Positions 46,325-63,666 of a stretch of 64,000 nt of DNA are shown piece by piece. The stretch is from Leclercia sp. LSNIH1 (GTDB lineage: Bacteria; Pseudomonadota; Gammaproteobacteria; Enterobacterales; Enterobacteriaceae), in assembly GCF_002902985.1 (NCBI RefSeq), contig NZ_CP026167.1, positions 620,001-684,000 of the forward strand. The letters are read 5' to 3'. A program made the translations under genes and the position numbers. Positions within the stretch are counted from its first letter, which is position 1. Each line of letters starts with the position of its first letter. Under the pieces are notes generated by a model that saw only the letters and a program-made list of their open reading frames with translations, was not told the DNA's origin and did not search any database.

Positions 46325-48331
46325 TCAGTCATCAGCGCTATTGGCATTGTGTTTAAGATAGCGACTCTCAAAAATATCGCCAGGAACGGCTTTATCGAAC
46401 AGATATCCTTGCCCGCACTCTACCCCGGCATCGGCCAGCCAATGACGCTGGGCTTCGGTTTCGATCCCTTCGGCAATAATGCTCAGCTTCAGGCTACGCG
46501 CCAGCTGGATAATCGCCTCGACCATGCTGCTGTCTTCCGGCAGCCCCTCCACAAACGCCTTATCAATCTTCAGTACATCTACCGGCAGGGTTTTCATATG
46601 TTGCAGCTGGCGCAGACCAGCGTATCCCATGCCAAAATCGTCCAGCGCGATGCGCACCCCGGCATTCCGCAGCGGGCGGAGTATCGCTACCGCTTCGTTA
46701 GGATCGTCAATTCGGCGGCTCTCGGTCACTTCCAGAATGAGGGTATCCGGCTTAATCCGATAGCGGAGAATCATCGCCAGCAGGTCCGGAACCATGTTGG
46801 GGTGCATTAGCTGGAGCGCCGACAGGTTAACCGATAGCGGCATCATCACCCCACGCGACTGCCAGGCTGACAGCAGACGACAGGACTCTTCCAGTACCCA
46901 GTGACCCACCGTCACAATCAGGCCGCAATTTTCAATACGGTCGATCAGCCCTTCCGGAAGCGCCCAACTGCCATCGGGCTGACGCATCCGCAACAGCGCT
47001 TCGGCGCTATGGACCTCACCGGTACGCAGATCGACCTGCGGCTGTAGCCAGATGGCAAAATTGTTGCTGTCCAGCGCGGTCAGAATATCGTTCTCTTCTG
47101 AGAGCCGCTGCTGCGCTTTCTCCATCTGCTCGGGCTCAAAGAACTGAATCTGATTCTTACCCTTCTGCCGGGCGGTAAACGCGGCGGAAAAGGCCCGGCG
47201 GTAAAGTTGCTCTGCGGTCAGGTTGCCGTAAAACATGGCGATACCAATACTGGCGCTCGGGCGCAGCTGGATCCCCTGAACCGGCAACCGCTCATTGATA
47301 ACAGTAAGCACTTGCTGACCTAATGTGATGGCATGCCACGGCTCCTTGACGCCATTAGCGATAATCACGAAGTCGTAGCCGCTTACCTGCGTCAGTACCA
47401 TCCGCGGCGCAAGCACGGATTTCAGCTTTTCAACCAGCGTCAGCAAGACCATCTCTCGCTGGCTCTCTTTCAGCACGCCGGCGGTATCCTGCAATGTTTC
47501 ACAGGCCACCACTATCAGCGCCATGGTCTGCTGCCGCTTCACCGCCTGCTCCAGCATCACCATCAGAAACGCCTTGTTGGGCAGTTCCGACACCGGGAAA
47601 CGGGTGGCATTGTGGTTGAGCTCATCATGCTGGCGCAGCATACGCTGCTGGTTGAGGTTGTAGCTGCGGACCAGCATGCCAATTTCGTCGTCGTGATGCA
47701 GGCGCGGCAGGGCAAGCTGGTGCCCCATCTGTTGCTGCGGCGAGAGGGTATCCAGCTCCCGGGCAATGCGACGCAGCGGATGGACGATGAGACGGTTTAT
47801 GCACCAGGTCAGCGCCACGGTAAGCATCAGCGTCAACAATAAGTAAGTGGTTACCAACGTCGAGATCCAACTGATGACAAATTTGTACATCCGCCAGGAG
47901 TCAGACTGTAGCACCAGATAGGCCAGCGGCTGCGGGTTCGCCGGACGCTGCAACGAATAGACCGGAAGGGAGATCTGCACCGGCATTTCAAACAGCCGCT
48001 TCATCATCACCGGTACCGGATGCTCCGGGATAAAGTTCATGCGTAGCGCCTGAAACTGATTCGGCAGCACAACATCCGCCTGGCTGACGACCCCTGCCGG
48101 CTTGATGCTTTTGATAATGGACTCCGCCTGAGGAATATCACCCTTCAGAATAGCGGCAGAGAGAGGCTCACGGATTGAGCGGGCGATGCTCTCGAGTTGC
48201 GTAGCCGTGTTGTAGCGATTTTGCTGAATGGCATGAAACAGCAAAATAACGCAAAAGACGAAAACAAACACCATAGTGACGGCAGTGACCATCGCCATTT
48301 GTTTGATAGTTAAAGAGCGGCTGACACGCAA
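46325..48331 (-). CDS. pdeK: c-di-GMP phosphodiesterase PdeK (YhjK/HmsP type)
   Basis: A 668-residue inner-membrane protein: first helix at about 12-33, a periplasmic sensor segment (about 35-150), second helix near 155-175, HAMP-like linker ([18 protein letters not shown]), a degenerate GGDEF domain (SGYDF instead of GGDEF) and a full EAL domain ([39 protein letters not shown]). It should hydrolyse but not make c-di-GMP. The start is TTG, as in E. coli. In E. coli the next gene is bcsC; here birA takes that place. Confidence 0.93.
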   Translation of the reverse strand: MRVSRSLTIKQMAMVTAVTMVFVFVFCVILLFHAIQQNRYNTATQLESIARSIREPLSAAILKGDIPQAESIIKSIKPAGVVSQADVVLPNQFQALRMNFIPEHPVPVMMKRLFEMPVQISLPVYSLQRPANPQPLAYLVLQSDSWRMYKFVISWISTLVTTYLLLTLMLTVALTWCINRLIVHPLRRIARELDTLSPQQQMGHQLALPRLHHDDEIGMLVRSYNLNQQRMLRQHDELNHNATRFPVSELPNKAFLMVMLEQAVKRQQTMALIVVACETLQDTAGVLKESQREMVLLTLVEKLKSVLAPRMVLTQVSGYDFVIIANGVKEPWHAITLGQQVLTVINERLPVQGIQLRPSASIGIAMFYGNLTAEQLYRRAFSAAFTARQKGKNQIQFFEPEQMEKAQQRLSEENDILTALDSNNFAIWLQPQVDLRTGEVHSAEALLRMRQPDGSWALPEGLIDRIENCGLIVTVGHWVLEESCRLLSAWQSRGVMMPLSVNLSALQLMHPNMVPDLLAMILRYRIKPDTLILEVTESRRIDDPNEAVAILRPLRNAGVRIALDDFGMGYAGLRQLQHMKTLPVDVLKIDKAFVEGLPEDSSMVEAIIQLARSLKLSIIAEGIETEAQRHWLADAGVECGQGYLFDKAVPGDIFESRYLKHNANSADD

Positions 48332-48493
48332 AATGGATCTCCAGAAACGCGAAAGGCAGGTTAATCAACTGTTACCCTGCTGCTTTCAGAGTATACCTTA
48401 TCGGGAACTGTTTAAGAGAGTGTAACCAGGCGTTTAGGGATTATTCTGGTTGCCGCTTCGCACGGGGGATGGCGGCGGTATAGCTGAAGAACC

Positions 48494-48512
48494 GGGGAGC
48501 CCGCGGCTCCCC
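48494..48512 (-). terminator. Hairpin downstream of birA
   Basis: GGGGAGCC-GCG-GGCTCCCC on the minus strand is a perfect 8-bp stem 6 nt after the birA stop, without a T run. It probably marks the 3' end of the murB-birA transcript. The remaining sequence to pdeK (48332-48493) shows no gene. Confidence 0.5.
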
Positions 48513-48517
48513 GCAAT

Positions 48518-49480
48518 TTATTCGGCGCTGCGCAGTGAAATCTCGCCGCCGATCCATGGTTTAATCACGCCATCCTGCTCCAGCAACAGCGCGCCCTGCT
48601 CGTTGATACCGCGCGACGTGCCGTAGACCTCTTTGTCGCCGATGATCAGCTTCACCGCACGGTGAGCAAAGTTATCCAGCTTTTCCCAGCGGGGCAGGAA
48701 CGGGGCTACACCTTCCTGTTCGAAGATTTTCAGCGAATGGCGTAGCTCGTTAATCACCTGCACGGCAAGGACATTGCGATCGATGGCGATCCCTGCTTCC
48801 TGCAGGTTGATCCAGCCCTGATTAATATCTTCGGCCTGTACATTGCGCATCACCAGATTTATCCCCGCACCCATTACGATCTGCGCGGCATCACCGGTTT
48901 TCCCGGTCAGTTCTACCAGAATACCAGCCAGTTTGCGATCGTTCAGATAGAGATCGTTTGGCCACTTCACGCGCACTTTGTCGGCGCCCAGCGACTGCAA
49001 CACTTCTGCCAGCACAATGCCAATCACCAGACTGAGGCCGATGGCGGCGGCGGGACCTTGTTCCAGACGCCAGTACATGGAGAGATAAAGATTGGCACCA
49101 AAAGGCGAAAACCATTTACGTCCCCGGCGGCCACGACCCGCCTGTTGGTATTCTGCCACGCAGCAGTCGCCGGACTGTAGCGTGTCAAGCCGGTCGAGCA
49201 GATACTGGTTAGTAGAGTCAATTACCGGCAGAACGGCAACGCTGCTGTCGGTGATCTGACCGCTGATAAAGGCTTCGTCCAGGAGCTGAACCGGCTCCGG
49301 CAGACTGTAGCCTTTGCCCGGCACGGTAAAGACATCCACTCCCCAGTCACGCAGGGTCTGAATATGTTTATTGATGGCGGCGCGGCTCATTCCCAGCTGT
49401 TCGCCCAGCTGTTCACCGGAATGGAAATCGCCATCAGCCAGAACAGAGATAAGCTTCAGGGGAACGGTATGATCCTTCAT
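48518..49480 (-). CDS. birA: Biotin-protein ligase and biotin operon repressor BirA
   Basis: A 320-residue bifunctional protein that attaches biotin to AccB and represses the bio operon when charged with biotinyl-AMP. The N-terminal winged helix ([20 protein letters not shown]) binds DNA; the ligase motif GRGRRGRKW is at 115-123 and KWPNDLYL follows. The C-terminal domain is complete. Its start overlaps the end of murB by 4 nt, so they are co-translated as in E. coli. Confidence 0.98.
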   Translation of the reverse strand: MKDHTVPLKLISVLADGDFHSGEQLGEQLGMSRAAINKHIQTLRDWGVDVFTVPGKGYSLPEPVQLLDEAFISGQITDSSVAVLPVIDSTNQYLLDRLDTLQSGDCCVAEYQQAGRGRRGRKWFSPFGANLYLSMYWRLEQGPAAAIGLSLVIGIVLAEVLQSLGADKVRVKWPNDLYLNDRKLAGILVELTGKTGDAAQIVMGAGINLVMRNVQAEDINQGWINLQEAGIAIDRNVLAVQVINELRHSLKIFEQEGVAPFLPRWEKLDNFAHRAVKLIIGDKEVYGTSRGINEQGALLLEQDGVIKPWIGGEISLRSAE

Positions 49481-50505
49481 GCAATGGCCTCCACCGCATT
49501 AACTTCACCGTGATGGCCGATAAAGCGCACCTCCGGCTCCAGCCAGACATCAAATTTCTCACCCACATGCTGGCGCACCTGATGGGCCAGCTGCACGACA
49601 TCACGGCTGGTCGCATTGTTTTCGTTGATAAGCACCAGGGCCTGCTGACGATGTACCGCTGCGCCGCCACAGGTTGTGCCTTTAAGCTGACACTGATCGA
49701 TCAGCCAGCCCGCAGCCAGCTTAACGCTGCCATCTGCCTGCGGATAGTGTGGCGCCTGCGGCCACTGGGCGAGTAAGGTTTCGGCTTTTTCACCGGAGAT
49801 AACCGGATTTTTGAAGAAGCTTCCGGCGTTACCGTTCACTTTCGGATCGGGCAATTTACTCATTCGCATATGGCAAACCGCGTCGAAAATCTCTTTTGCA
49901 GTGACCGTGGCAGGATCCAGACGAGTGAGATCGCCGTAGGTCAGGACAGGCTGCCAGTTTTTGGTCAGGCGCAGACCAACCGCAACGATGACATATTTAT
50001 CCTGATACTCATGTTTGAAAATGCTGTCGCGATAGCCAAAGCGGCACTGTTCCGCACTTAAACGCAGCGGATTACCCGTTGCCAGCTCGATACAGTCGAC
50101 ATAATCACAAACATGTTTGAGTTCGATGCCATAGGCACCGATATTCTGAATAGGAGATGAACCCGCACAGCCAGGGATTAGCGCCAGGTTTTCCAGACCC
50201 GGCATATTATTTTCAAGGGTAAACTGCACCAGGCGATGCCAGTTCTCCCCGGCTCCCACGTGCAAACGCCAGCAATCCTGCGCCTCTTCAACTTTAATCC
50301 CGCTGATGCGGTTAACGATCACCGTACCAGAAAAGTCTTCCAGAAAGAGAACGTTACTGCCTTCGCCCAGAATAAGAACAGGGAGGTGGTGTTGCGTGGC
50401 GTGATTCCATGCGGCCAGCAGTTGCTGCGCATCGTCGGCCCGCACGATCTGTCGGGCATTTCGGTCAATACCGAAGGTGTTCCAGGGCTTAAGGGAGTGA
50501 TTCAT
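49477..50505 (-). CDS. murB: UDP-N-acetylenolpyruvoylglucosamine reductase MurB
   Basis: A 342-residue FAD enzyme that uses NADPH to reduce UDP-GlcNAc-enolpyruvate to UDP-MurNAc in peptidoglycan synthesis. The FAD-binding segments [20 protein letters not shown] and [20 protein letters not shown] and the active-site [12 protein letters not shown] (general acid Ser) are present. It lies just downstream of the rRNA operon on the same strand, as E. coli murB lies after rrnB. Confidence 0.98.
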   Translation of the reverse strand: MNHSLKPWNTFGIDRNARQIVRADDAQQLLAAWNHATQHHLPVLILGEGSNVLFLEDFSGTVIVNRISGIKVEEAQDCWRLHVGAGENWHRLVQFTLENNMPGLENLALIPGCAGSSPIQNIGAYGIELKHVCDYVDCIELATGNPLRLSAEQCRFGYRDSIFKHEYQDKYVIVAVGLRLTKNWQPVLTYGDLTRLDPATVTAKEIFDAVCHMRMSKLPDPKVNGNAGSFFKNPVISGEKAETLLAQWPQAPHYPQADGSVKLAAGWLIDQCQLKGTTCGGAAVHRQQALVLINENNATSRDVVQLAHQVRQHVGEKFDVWLEPEVRFIGHHGEVNAVEAIA

Positions 50506-50600
50506 AGACGCTATCCAGATGCAAAAACCGGGATAGTTTACCGTATATGGAATCGGTTAGGGGGATAACTTTAAAGACGGGATAGAATACGCAGAAACGC

Positions 50601-50626
50601 AAAAAGCCCATCCGTGAGGATGGGCT
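50601..50626 (-). terminator. Terminator of the rRNA operon
   Basis: On the minus strand AGCCCATCC-TCAC-GGATGGGCT followed by TTTT, 14 nt beyond the 5S gene. The form matches the T1 terminator of E. coli rRNA operons. Confidence 0.93.
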
Positions 50627-50639
50627 TTCGGCTTGTTTG

Positions 50640-50759
50640 ATGCCTGGCAGTTCCCTACTCTCGCATGGGGAGACCCCACACTACCATCGGCGCTACGGCG
50701 TTTCACTTCTGAGTTCGGCATGGGGTCAGGTGGGACCACCGCGCTACAGCCGCCAGGCA
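50640..50759 (-). rRNA. rrf: 5S ribosomal RNA
   Basis: A 120-nt gene. The ends TGCCTGGCGGC and CTGCCAGGCAT pair as helix I, and the interior (GGTGGTCCCACCTGACCCCA, CCGATGGTAGTG) matches enteric 5S rRNA. It is the last gene of the operon. Confidence 0.98.
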
Positions 50760-50953
50760 AATTCTTGGTGCTCTGTACGCAATACTTTATCGCATCAGCC
50801 GCGTTGGCTGCGCTCGTAAAGTCAGTCACATACTTCAGTATGCTCCTTCCTTTCCTTCGCTTGCCGCCTTGCTGCTGCGCAAACTATTGTGTACTTAACT
50901 CTGAATCAATGCTGAAAATTTTCTCAAACCCACCGAAACAGCTTCGGCGTTGT

Positions 50954-53857
<2,904 letters not shown>

Positions 53858-54037
53858 TCACAACCCGAAGCTGTTTCACTTCGTGTTGTGAAAATTTGAG
53901 AGACTCGAACACACTTACGTGTGTCGTTTCAATTTTCAGCTTGATCCAGATTTTTAAAGAGCAAATATCTCAAACGTAACTCGATGAGTTAGTTTTGAGA
54001 TATAAAGGCAGGTGACTTTCACTCACAAACCAGCAAG

Positions 54038-54113
54038 TGGCGTCCCCTAGGGGATTCGAACCCCTGTTACCGCCGTGAAAGGGCGGTGTCCTGGGCCTCT
54101 AGACGAAGGGGAC
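54038..54113 (-). tRNA. gltT: tRNA-Glu (UUC) in the 16S-23S spacer
   Basis: A 76-nt tRNA beginning GTCCCCTTCGTCTAGAGGCC, with anticodon loop CTTTCAC (anticodon TTC), T-loop GGTTCGAATCC and encoded CCA end. A single tRNA-Glu spacer is the type found in E. coli rrnB, C, E and G. A second boxA-like sequence for 23S antitermination (GCTCTTTAAAAAT on the minus strand) lies at about 53950-53965. Confidence 0.98.
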
Positions 54114-54198
54114 ACTGAAGTCTCAATCGCAAGACGCCTTGCTATTCACTTTCTATCAGACAATCTGTGTGAGCACTGCAAAGGCAGGTTCTTTAAGG

Positions 54199-55738
<1,540 letters not shown>

Positions 55739-55867
55739 AAGTTTGATGCTCGTGAATTAAACTTCGTAATGAATTACGTGTTCACTCAGAGACTTGGTAT
55801 TCATTTTTCGTCCGAGGACGTTAAGAATCCATGTCACTTTGAGTGCCCACACAGATTGTCTGATAAA

Positions 55868-55880
55868 TTGTTAAAGAGCA
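55868..55880 (-). promoter_or_regulatory. boxA antitermination site in the rRNA leader
   Basis: On the minus strand TGCTCTTTAACAA, the canonical rRNA boxA bound by NusB-NusE. It lies in the leader between P2 and 16S. The 377-nt region 55739-56115 holds the leader, boxA and both promoters and no protein gene. Confidence 0.93.
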
Positions 55881-55917
55881 GTGCCGCTTCGCTTTTTCGC
55901 TGCGACGCGGGGTGTGC

Positions 55918-55945
55918 ATATTACGCTTCCCCGCCTCAGAGTCAA
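55918..55945 (-). promoter_or_regulatory. rRNA promoter P2
   Basis: Minus strand: -35 TTGACT, 16-bp spacer, -10 TAATAT, followed by GCACACCCCGCG, as in E. coli rrn P2. Confidence 0.92.
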
Positions 55946-56035
55946 GCGATTATTTTCGCTTTTCTCCGTGAGGTTCTTACCGAACCCCGCTGACCCGGCG
56001 GCGTGTTTGCCGTTGTTCCGTGTCAGTGGTGGCGC

Positions 56036-56063
56036 ATTATAGGGAGTTATCTGACGGTGACAA
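56036..56063 (-). promoter_or_regulatory. rRNA promoter P1
   Basis: Minus strand: -35 TTGTCA, 16-bp spacer ending AACTCCC, -10 TATAAT, then the GC-rich discriminator GCGCCACC that gives ppGpp/DksA control. An A/T-rich UP element (AAAACTTTTTAAGATTTC) lies just upstream. It is nearly identical to E. coli rrn P1. Confidence 0.95.
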
Positions 56064-56115
56064 GCAGAAATCTTAAAAAGTTTTCCGTTCGCTTACTTTT
56101 CGACCTTTGCGACTA

Positions 56116-56658
56116 TTAATGCCGCGAATTGCGGGTTAATTGCGCAATTTCCCGGGCGAAACTGGAGACCTGGGACCAGTCGGTATAGACCACCTCTTTA
56201 CGGGTATCCGTTTCGCCGCCTGTCATCTTCATAATAAGGCGGATCATAAAGCGATCGTACCAGCGGTAGCGCGGATAACGCAGCGCACCCGCAAAGACGG
56301 CACAGGCAGTTGGCTTCCAGGGTGAGTTCAGTAAAAACTTGCGCGTGTAGCTGTTGGTTTGCGGCGTGCGCTTTTCCGCTTTACGCGCCACCAGATTCAC
56401 AGAGTAGAAAGCGCCAGGCAGGCTATTCAGCATTGCCGTATGCTTTTTCACGAAGCGATCCACCGCAGGATGGAAATGACCGTAACGAATCGAGGCGCCA
56501 ATCACCACGCGGTCATACTCCTGCCACGCAATCTCTTCTGTGCGGTTCAGATTGACGACATCCGCATAGATACCCTGCTCTTTTAACTCAGAAGCCAGAA
56601 AAGCGGCAATCTCCCGCGTCTGCCCGTCGCGCGTTGAAAATAGAATTAATGTTTTCAC
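56116..56658 (-). CDS. hemG: Protoporphyrinogen oxidase HemG (menaquinone-dependent)
   Basis: A 180-residue flavodoxin-like FMN enzyme that oxidises protoporphyrinogen IX to protoporphyrin IX in heme synthesis, passing electrons to quinone. The FMN loop [20 protein letters not shown] at the N-terminus and the long-chain insert loop (about 125-150) typical of HemG are present. It lies 11 nt after trkH in transcript order and directly upstream of the rRNA promoters. Confidence 0.96.
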   Translation of the reverse strand: MKTLILFSTRDGQTREIAAFLASELKEQGIYADVVNLNRTEEIAWQEYDRVVIGASIRYGHFHPAVDRFVKKHTAMLNSLPGAFYSVNLVARKAEKRTPQTNSYTRKFLLNSPWKPTACAVFAGALRYPRYRWYDRFMIRLIMKMTGGETDTRKEVVYTDWSQVSSFAREIAQLTRNSRH

Positions 56659-56669
56659 AAACGGCTCCC

Positions 56670-58121
56670 TTATTCGCGCCAGAATGTTGGTGTCAGGAGA
56701 ACCAACAGCGTAAAGACCTCAAGACGCCCGAACAGCATATTGGCAATCAGGATCCACTTCGCGGTTGGGTTCATACTGGCAAAGTTGTCTGCGACCACGC
56801 CAAGGCCCGGCCCCAGGTTGTTCAGTGTGGCGACCACGGAGGCAAACGCCGAAAAGTCATCCACGCCCGTCGCGATGATCGCCAGCATGCTGACGATAAA
56901 GACCAGCGCGTAGGCAGAGAAGAAGCCCCACACCGCCTCCAGAATACGCTCCGGCAGTGCGCGGTTGCCCAGTTTGATGCTGTAAACCGCATTCGGGTGT
57001 ACCAGACGCTTAAGCTCGCGGTTCCCCTGTTTAAAGAGCAGCAGAATGCGGATCACCTTCAGGCCACCGCCCGTCGAACCGGCACAGCCGCCGATAAAGG
57101 CCGAACAGAGCAGCAGCACAGGCAGGAAGAGCGGCCAGCGCGCGATACTGTCGGTGGTGAACCCTGCGGTGGTCGCCATCGATACCACCTGGAAGAAAGC
57201 CTGATTAAGGGTGGTGACCGCCGAGTCATAGACATCGTGTAGCCACAGCACCAGGGTACAGATAGCCACCAGCGTCAGCTGCACGCCAATGAACATGCGG
57301 AACTCCGGGTCGCGCCAGTACACCTTCAGGTTACGGCCGCTTAACAGCGAGAAGTGCAGGCCGTAGTTACAGCCGGAGATAAGCAGGAAGATAGCAATGA
57401 TGGTATTGATTGTAGGGCTGTCAAAATAGCCGACGCTGGCATCATGGGTTGAGAACCCACCAATGGCGATGGTCGCAAAACTATGGCCAATGGCATCAAA
57501 GGCTGGCATCCCGGCGAACCACAGCGCCAGCGCACAGGCGACCGTCAGCAGAACATAGATCAGCCATAACGTTTTGGCCGTCTCGGCAATACGCGGGCGC
57601 ATTTTATTATCTTTCAGCGGCCCCGGCATTTCGGCACGGTAGAGCTGCATCCCCCCGACGCCCAATATTGGCAGGATAGCTACGGCTAATACGATGATCC
57701 CCATACCGCCGAACCATTGCAGCATCTGCCGGTAAAAAAGGATGGCATGAGGTAATGAGTCCAGCCCCACCAACGTGGTGGCTCCGGTGGTGGTCAGCCC
57801 GGAAAAGGATTCGAAGAAGGCATCGGTGATCGTCAGGTTGGGTTGTTCCGAGAAGATGAAGGGTAATGCCCCCACGCTGCCCAGCACGGTCCAGAACAGC
57901 ACCACGATCAGGAAGCCTTCCCGGGATTTCAGCTCCCCTTTCTGACGGCGGTTAGGCCACCACAGCAGGGAGCCAATCATCAGCGCGACGAAAAAGGTCT
58001 GCGTAAAGGCGCGGCCCGCACCATCCCGATAAATAAGCGCTACCAGTCCCGGGAGGATCATCGTCCCGGAGAAAAGTATGACCAGCAATCCAACAATTCG
58101 GGTTATGGCACGAAAATGCAT
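56670..58121 (-). CDS. trkH: Trk potassium uptake system membrane subunit TrkH
   Basis: A 483-residue pore-forming subunit of the constitutive Trk K+ uptake system, which works with cytoplasmic TrkA. It has four M1-P-M2 repeats, with filter-like segments [24 protein letters not shown] and [14 protein letters not shown]. Length equals E. coli TrkH. It sits in the pepQ-yigZ-trkH-hemG operon order of E. coli. Confidence 0.97.
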   Translation of the reverse strand: MHFRAITRIVGLLVILFSGTMILPGLVALIYRDGAGRAFTQTFFVALMIGSLLWWPNRRQKGELKSREGFLIVVLFWTVLGSVGALPFIFSEQPNLTITDAFFESFSGLTTTGATTLVGLDSLPHAILFYRQMLQWFGGMGIIVLAVAILPILGVGGMQLYRAEMPGPLKDNKMRPRIAETAKTLWLIYVLLTVACALALWFAGMPAFDAIGHSFATIAIGGFSTHDASVGYFDSPTINTIIAIFLLISGCNYGLHFSLLSGRNLKVYWRDPEFRMFIGVQLTLVAICTLVLWLHDVYDSAVTTLNQAFFQVVSMATTAGFTTDSIARWPLFLPVLLLCSAFIGGCAGSTGGGLKVIRILLLFKQGNRELKRLVHPNAVYSIKLGNRALPERILEAVWGFFSAYALVFIVSMLAIIATGVDDFSAFASVVATLNNLGPGLGVVADNFASMNPTAKWILIANMLFGRLEVFTLLVLLTPTFWRE

Positions 58122-58161
58122 CTCTGCCGCTTCCTTTGGTATTCAATAAGTAGGGTGGGGA

Positions 58162-58776
58162 TTATTCTTCAATCGGCCGCAATTGCAACGAACCACGACT
58201 AAAATCAGCCAGTTTTGCTGAGAATGCCGGAAGCGCCGCCTGGGGTAATGCCACCCGCAAGTGCACCATCGCCTGGTAGTCACTGAGTACGATCAGGCCC
58301 TGATACTGCTTCAGCAAGGCCTCGATGCCGGATAACTGGGCGTAATCGCACAATAAAGTATATTCGGTAAGTGGCGTTTTGCGGATAGTCGTCAGCTGTT
58401 TAAGCGCCTGCTGGACGCCGCCGCCATAGGCCTTGACCAGCCCGCCCGTTCCCAGTAATACGCCGCCGTAGTATCGCACCACGACGGCGGTGATTTCGCC
58501 AACGCCGCTGCCCATGAGCTGCGAGAGCATGGGTTTGCCCGCCGTGCCCGCCGGTTCACCATCATCCGAGAACCCGAGCTTTTGCGAGTCGTCAGGCGGC
58601 CCGGCCACCCACGCCACGCAGTGGTGGCGGGCGTCGGGATGCTCCGCTCTTACTGACTCTACAAACGCCTTCGCCGCCTCCACGCCGTCGGTATGCGCCA
58701 ACAGCGTGATGAAACGGCTTTTCTTGATCTCTTCCGTAAAGGTGACCGGCGCTGCCGGTATGAGCCAGCTTTCCAT
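58162..58776 (-). CDS. yigZ: IMPACT family protein YigZ
   Basis: A 204-residue protein of the YigZ/IMPACT (UPF0029) family. The conserved N-terminal domain includes EEIKKSRFITLLAHTDGVEA, DARHHCVAWVAG and SDDGEPAGTAGKPML, followed by a DUF1949 ferredoxin-like C-terminal domain. The eukaryotic relative modulates GCN2; the bacterial role is unclear, possibly linked to translation. The start codon overlaps the pepQ stop by 1 nt. Confidence 0.94.
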   Translation of the reverse strand: MESWLIPAAPVTFTEEIKKSRFITLLAHTDGVEAAKAFVESVRAEHPDARHHCVAWVAGPPDDSQKLGFSDDGEPAGTAGKPMLSQLMGSGVGEITAVVVRYYGGVLLGTGGLVKAYGGGVQQALKQLTTIRKTPLTEYTLLCDYAQLSGIEALLKQYQGLIVLSDYQAMVHLRVALPQAALPAFSAKLADFSRGSLQLRPIEE

Positions 58777-60107
58777 TACGCCAGCTTCAGATCTCGCGTC
58801 ATGTTTTCAGTACCGTTCTCGTGGATCACCACGTTATCTTCGATACGGATCCCACCAAACGGCTTCAGCGCTTCGATTTTCTGCCAGTTGAAGTGTTTGC
58901 TGAACTGCCCTTCACGCCACGGCGCCAGCAGCGACTCTATAAAGTAGATGCCCGGCTCGATGGTCAGCACCATGCGCGGTTGCAGAATACGGGTGCAGCG
59001 CAGGTAGGGATATTTAGACGGCGCCGCCAGGTGCGTACCGGTATCATCCTGCATAAAGCCCGCCGTATCGTGGACCTGCAGACCCAGCGGATGGCCGATA
59101 CCGTGCGGCATAAAGGGCCCGGTCAGGTCGTTTTCCACCATCGCCTCTTCGCTCATATCGCTGACGATCTGGTACTTACGCAGCAGTTTCGCAATGCGCT
59201 GATGGAACTGGATGTGGTACTCCACGTAGCTCACGCCCGCCTTCATGGTGGCGATCAGGGCAAGCTGTTCATCATTCACGTCTTTGATAAGCGCAGCGAA
59301 CTCGGTGTCGCTGTTTCCGGCCCAGGTACGGGTCAGGTCAGCGGCATAACCGTTATATTCCGCCCCGGCATCCAGCAGGAAGCTGCGCATTTCGGACGGC
59401 GCGCGGTGATCGAGTTTGGTGTAATGCAGCACCGCCGCATGTTCGTTCAGCGCCACGATGTTGCTGTAAGGCACATCGGTATCACGATGGCCGGTCGCCG
59501 TCAGGTAAGCCTGGTTAATATCGAACTCGCTCATGCCGGACAGGAACGCTTCATGTGCCGCACGATGGCCGTTAACCGCGGTTTTTTGCGCTTCACGCAT
59601 ACACGCCAGTTCATAGTCGGTCTTATATGAGCGGTAATAGTGCAGATAGTCGATCACCCCTTTCGGGTTGACGTTTTCCGCTGTGATCTCCATGGCAAGT
59701 GCCCGTTCAGGCACCGGGCCAATATAGGCAATGTTACCGCGAGCCGCGGGTAACTGGCTGCTAATACCGTCCGCTTTCGGCAGGGCAATCACCTCTATCT
59801 CGTCCGTCCAGAATGAGGTCGGCAGCGGCTCCACGTTGTGCCAGTAATCCACTGGCAGATAGAACCAGAGTTTCGGCTTGTTCACACCATCCACCAGCAA
59901 CCAGCAATTGGGAACCTGCGTTACCGGCACCCAGGCTTTAAATTGCGGATTCACTTTGAAGGGATAAGCATGATCGTCAAGGAAGACATTAAACAGTTCG
60001 CCGGAGTGGATGAGCAACGCATCCAGCTTAAAGCGAGCCAGTACGTCGCGTGTACGTTCCTGTAACGTAACAATATGATTTTTGTAGAGCGCGGCCAGTG
60101 AGTCCAT
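58776..60107 (-). CDS. pepQ: Xaa-Pro dipeptidase PepQ
   Basis: A 443-residue M24-family metallopeptidase that cleaves X-Pro dipeptides and can hydrolyse organophosphates. The dinuclear metal ligands are visible in [19 protein letters not shown] (two Asp), [16 protein letters not shown] (His), [10 protein letters not shown] (Glu) and [10 protein letters not shown] (Glu). The ATG at 60107 is chosen to match the E. coli length; the codon before it is also ATG. Divergent from fadB. Confidence 0.97.
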   Translation of the reverse strand: MDSLAALYKNHIVTLQERTRDVLARFKLDALLIHSGELFNVFLDDHAYPFKVNPQFKAWVPVTQVPNCWLLVDGVNKPKLWFYLPVDYWHNVEPLPTSFWTDEIEVIALPKADGISSQLPAARGNIAYIGPVPERALAMEITAENVNPKGVIDYLHYYRSYKTDYELACMREAQKTAVNGHRAAHEAFLSGMSEFDINQAYLTATGHRDTDVPYSNIVALNEHAAVLHYTKLDHRAPSEMRSFLLDAGAEYNGYAADLTRTWAGNSDTEFAALIKDVNDEQLALIATMKAGVSYVEYHIQFHQRIAKLLRKYQIVSDMSEEAMVENDLTGPFMPHGIGHPLGLQVHDTAGFMQDDTGTHLAAPSKYPYLRCTRILQPRMVLTIEPGIYFIESLLAPWREGQFSKHFNWQKIEALKPFGGIRIEDNVVIHENGTENMTRDLKLA

Positions 60108-60251
60108 CATTATTCCTTTCGTTTTGACCTCAAGTCCCCGCATCTTAGCACACCTCAGAAAAGCTGCGTGATCTTCGCCGAGCGTGATCAGACCTACAAT
60201 TATTTAATGACTAATTTGCATTTCATTAACACAAAACCCACACTCCGTTTC

Positions 60252-60268
60252 ATCTGGTATGACCAGAT
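60252..60268. promoter_or_regulatory. FadR operator upstream of fadBA
   Basis: ATCTGGTATGACCAGAT is a palindrome matching the FadR box (TGGTNNGACCA core) and differing by about one base from the E. coli fadB operator as I know it. It lies 27-43 nt upstream of fadB. FadR represses until long-chain acyl-CoA binds. Confidence 0.93.
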
Positions 60269-60294
60269 CCAATTGCTGGATTCAGGAGACTGAC

Positions 60295-62484
60295 ATGCTC
60301 TACAAAGGCGACACCCTGTACGTAGACTGGCTGGAAGGTGGCATTGCCGAACTGGTGTTCGACGCCCCCGGCTCAGTGAACAAGCTTGATACCGCAACCG
60401 TGGCCAGCCTTGGCCAGGCGCTGGACGTTCTTGAAAAACAAACCGATTTAAAAGGTCTGCTGCTGCGTTCCGAAAAAGCGGCATTTATTGTCGGCGCAGA
60501 CATCACCGAATTCCTCTCGCTGTTCCTGGTACCACAGGAGCAGCTGAGCCAGTGGCTCCATTTCGCCAACAGCGTCTTTAACCGTCTGGAAGATCTGCCG
60601 GTCCCGACCCTTTCTGCGGTTAATGGCTATGCGCTGGGTGGCGGCTGTGAATGCGTGCTGGCGACCGATTATCGTCTGGCGACGCCGGATCTGCGCATTG
60701 GTCTGCCTGAAACGAAGCTGGGCATCATGCCGGGCTTTGGCGGCTCGGTACGTCTGCCGCGCCTGCTGGGTGCCGATAGCGCCCTGGAAATTATTGCCGC
60801 GGGTAAAGATGTCAGTGCCGATCAGGCATTAAAACTCGGTCTGGTGGATGGCGTCGTTAAGCCGGAAAAACTTCATGAAGGGGCACTGGCGATACTGCGC
60901 CAGGCGATTAACGGCGATCTCGACTGGAAAGCAAAACGCCAGCCGAAACTGGAGCCGCTGCACTTAAGTAAAATTGAAGCCACCATGAGCTTCACCATCG
61001 CTAAAGGCATGGTGATGCAGACGGCGGGTAAACACTATCCGGCGCCCATCACCGCGGAGAAAACCATCGAAGCCGCCGCACGTCTGGGCCGTGACGAAGC
61101 ACTGAAATTAGAAAACCAAAGTTTCGTTCCGCTGGCTCACACCAACGAAGCGCGTGCCCTGGTGGGTATTTTCCTCAACGATCAGTTCGTGAAGGGCAAA
61201 GCGAAGCAGCTGACCAAACATGTCGAGACGCCAAAACAGGCTGCGGTGCTGGGTGCGGGCATTATGGGCGGCGGTATTGCGTATCAGTCGGCATGGAAAG
61301 GCGTGCCGGTTGTCATGAAAGATATCAACGACAAATCCCTGACGCTGGGCATGACGGAAGCGGCCAAGCTGCTGAACAAACAGCTGGAGCGCGGCAAGAT
61401 CGACGGTCTGAAGCTCTCCGGGGTGATCTCTACTATTCATCCGACGCTGGAATACAGCGGTTTCGATCGCGTGGATGTGGTCGTCGAAGCGGTAGTTGAA
61501 AACCCGAAAGTGAAAAAAGCGGTGCTGGCGGAAACAGAAGAGAAGGTTCGCCCGGAGACTGTGCTGGCATCCAACACCTCTACCATACCAATCAGCGAAC
61601 TGGCCAGCGTGCTGAAGCGCCCGGAAAACTTCTGCGGTATGCACTTCTTTAACCCGGTGCACCGTATGCCGCTGGTTGAAGTGATTCGCGGAGAAAAGAC
61701 CTCCGATGAAACGATCGCCAAAGTGGTGGCGTGGGCCAGCAAGATGGGCAAAACCCCGATTGTGGTGAATGACTGCCCGGGCTTCTTCGTCAACCGCGTG
61801 CTGTTCCCCTACTTTGCCGGTTTCAGCCAGCTGCTGCGCGACGGGGCGGATTTCCGCAAGATCGACAAAGTGATGGAAAAACAGTTTGGCTGGCCAATGG
61901 GCCCGGCCTATCTGCTGGATGTTGTCGGCATTGATACCGCCCATCACGCCCAGGCAGTAATGGCGGCTGGTTTCCCGGCGCGGATGCAGAAAGATTACCG
62001 CGATGCCATCGACGCACTCTTTGAATCGAATCGCTACGGTCAGAAAAACGGCCTCGGCTTCTGGCGTTATAAAGAAGACAGCAAGGGCAAACCGAAGAAA
62101 GAGGAAGATGCCACCGTGGACAGCCTGCTGGCAGAGGTCAGCCAGGCGAAGCGTGATTTCAGCGACGAAGAGATCATTGCCCGCATGATGATCCCGATGG
62201 TCAATGAAGTGGTGCGCTGTCTCGAAGAGGGCATTATCGCCAGCCCGGCGGAAGCCGATATGGCGCTGGTGTACGGCCTGGGCTTCCCTCCGTTCCACGG
62301 CGGCGCGTTCCGCTGGCTGGATACGCTCGGCAGCGCCCGCTATCTGGATATGACGCAACAGTACGAGCATCTCGGCCCGCTGTATCACGCCCCGGAAGGT
62401 CTGCGTGCCAAAGCGCGTCACAACGAAGCGTACTATCCTCCGGTTGAGCCTGCCCGTCCGGTTGGCGCAATCAAAACGGCTTAA
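60295..62484 (+). CDS. fadB: Fatty acid oxidation complex alpha subunit FadB
   Basis: A 729-residue multifunctional enzyme of aerobic beta-oxidation: enoyl-CoA hydratase/isomerase in the N-terminal half ([42 protein letters not shown] with both catalytic Glu) and 3-hydroxyacyl-CoA dehydrogenase in the C-terminal half ([28 protein letters not shown]). ATG 60295 ([12 protein letters not shown]) matches E. coli; an in-frame ATG 12 codons upstream falls in the FadR operator. It forms an operon with fadA. Confidence 0.98.
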   Translation: MLYKGDTLYVDWLEGGIAELVFDAPGSVNKLDTATVASLGQALDVLEKQTDLKGLLLRSEKAAFIVGADITEFLSLFLVPQEQLSQWLHFANSVFNRLEDLPVPTLSAVNGYALGGGCECVLATDYRLATPDLRIGLPETKLGIMPGFGGSVRLPRLLGADSALEIIAAGKDVSADQALKLGLVDGVVKPEKLHEGALAILRQAINGDLDWKAKRQPKLEPLHLSKIEATMSFTIAKGMVMQTAGKHYPAPITAEKTIEAAARLGRDEALKLENQSFVPLAHTNEARALVGIFLNDQFVKGKAKQLTKHVETPKQAAVLGAGIMGGGIAYQSAWKGVPVVMKDINDKSLTLGMTEAAKLLNKQLERGKIDGLKLSGVISTIHPTLEYSGFDRVDVVVEAVVENPKVKKAVLAETEEKVRPETVLASNTSTIPISELASVLKRPENFCGMHFFNPVHRMPLVEVIRGEKTSDETIAKVVAWASKMGKTPIVVNDCPGFFVNRVLFPYFAGFSQLLRDGADFRKIDKVMEKQFGWPMGPAYLLDVVGIDTAHHAQAVMAAGFPARMQKDYRDAIDALFESNRYGQKNGLGFWRYKEDSKGKPKKEEDATVDSLLAEVSQAKRDFSDEEIIARMMIPMVNEVVRCLEEGIIASPAEADMALVYGLGFPPFHGGAFRWLDTLGSARYLDMTQQYEHLGPLYHAPEGLRAKARHNEAYYPPVEPARPVGAIKTA

Positions 62485-63657
<1,173 letters not shown>

Positions 63658-63666
63658 TCGAAGAAT

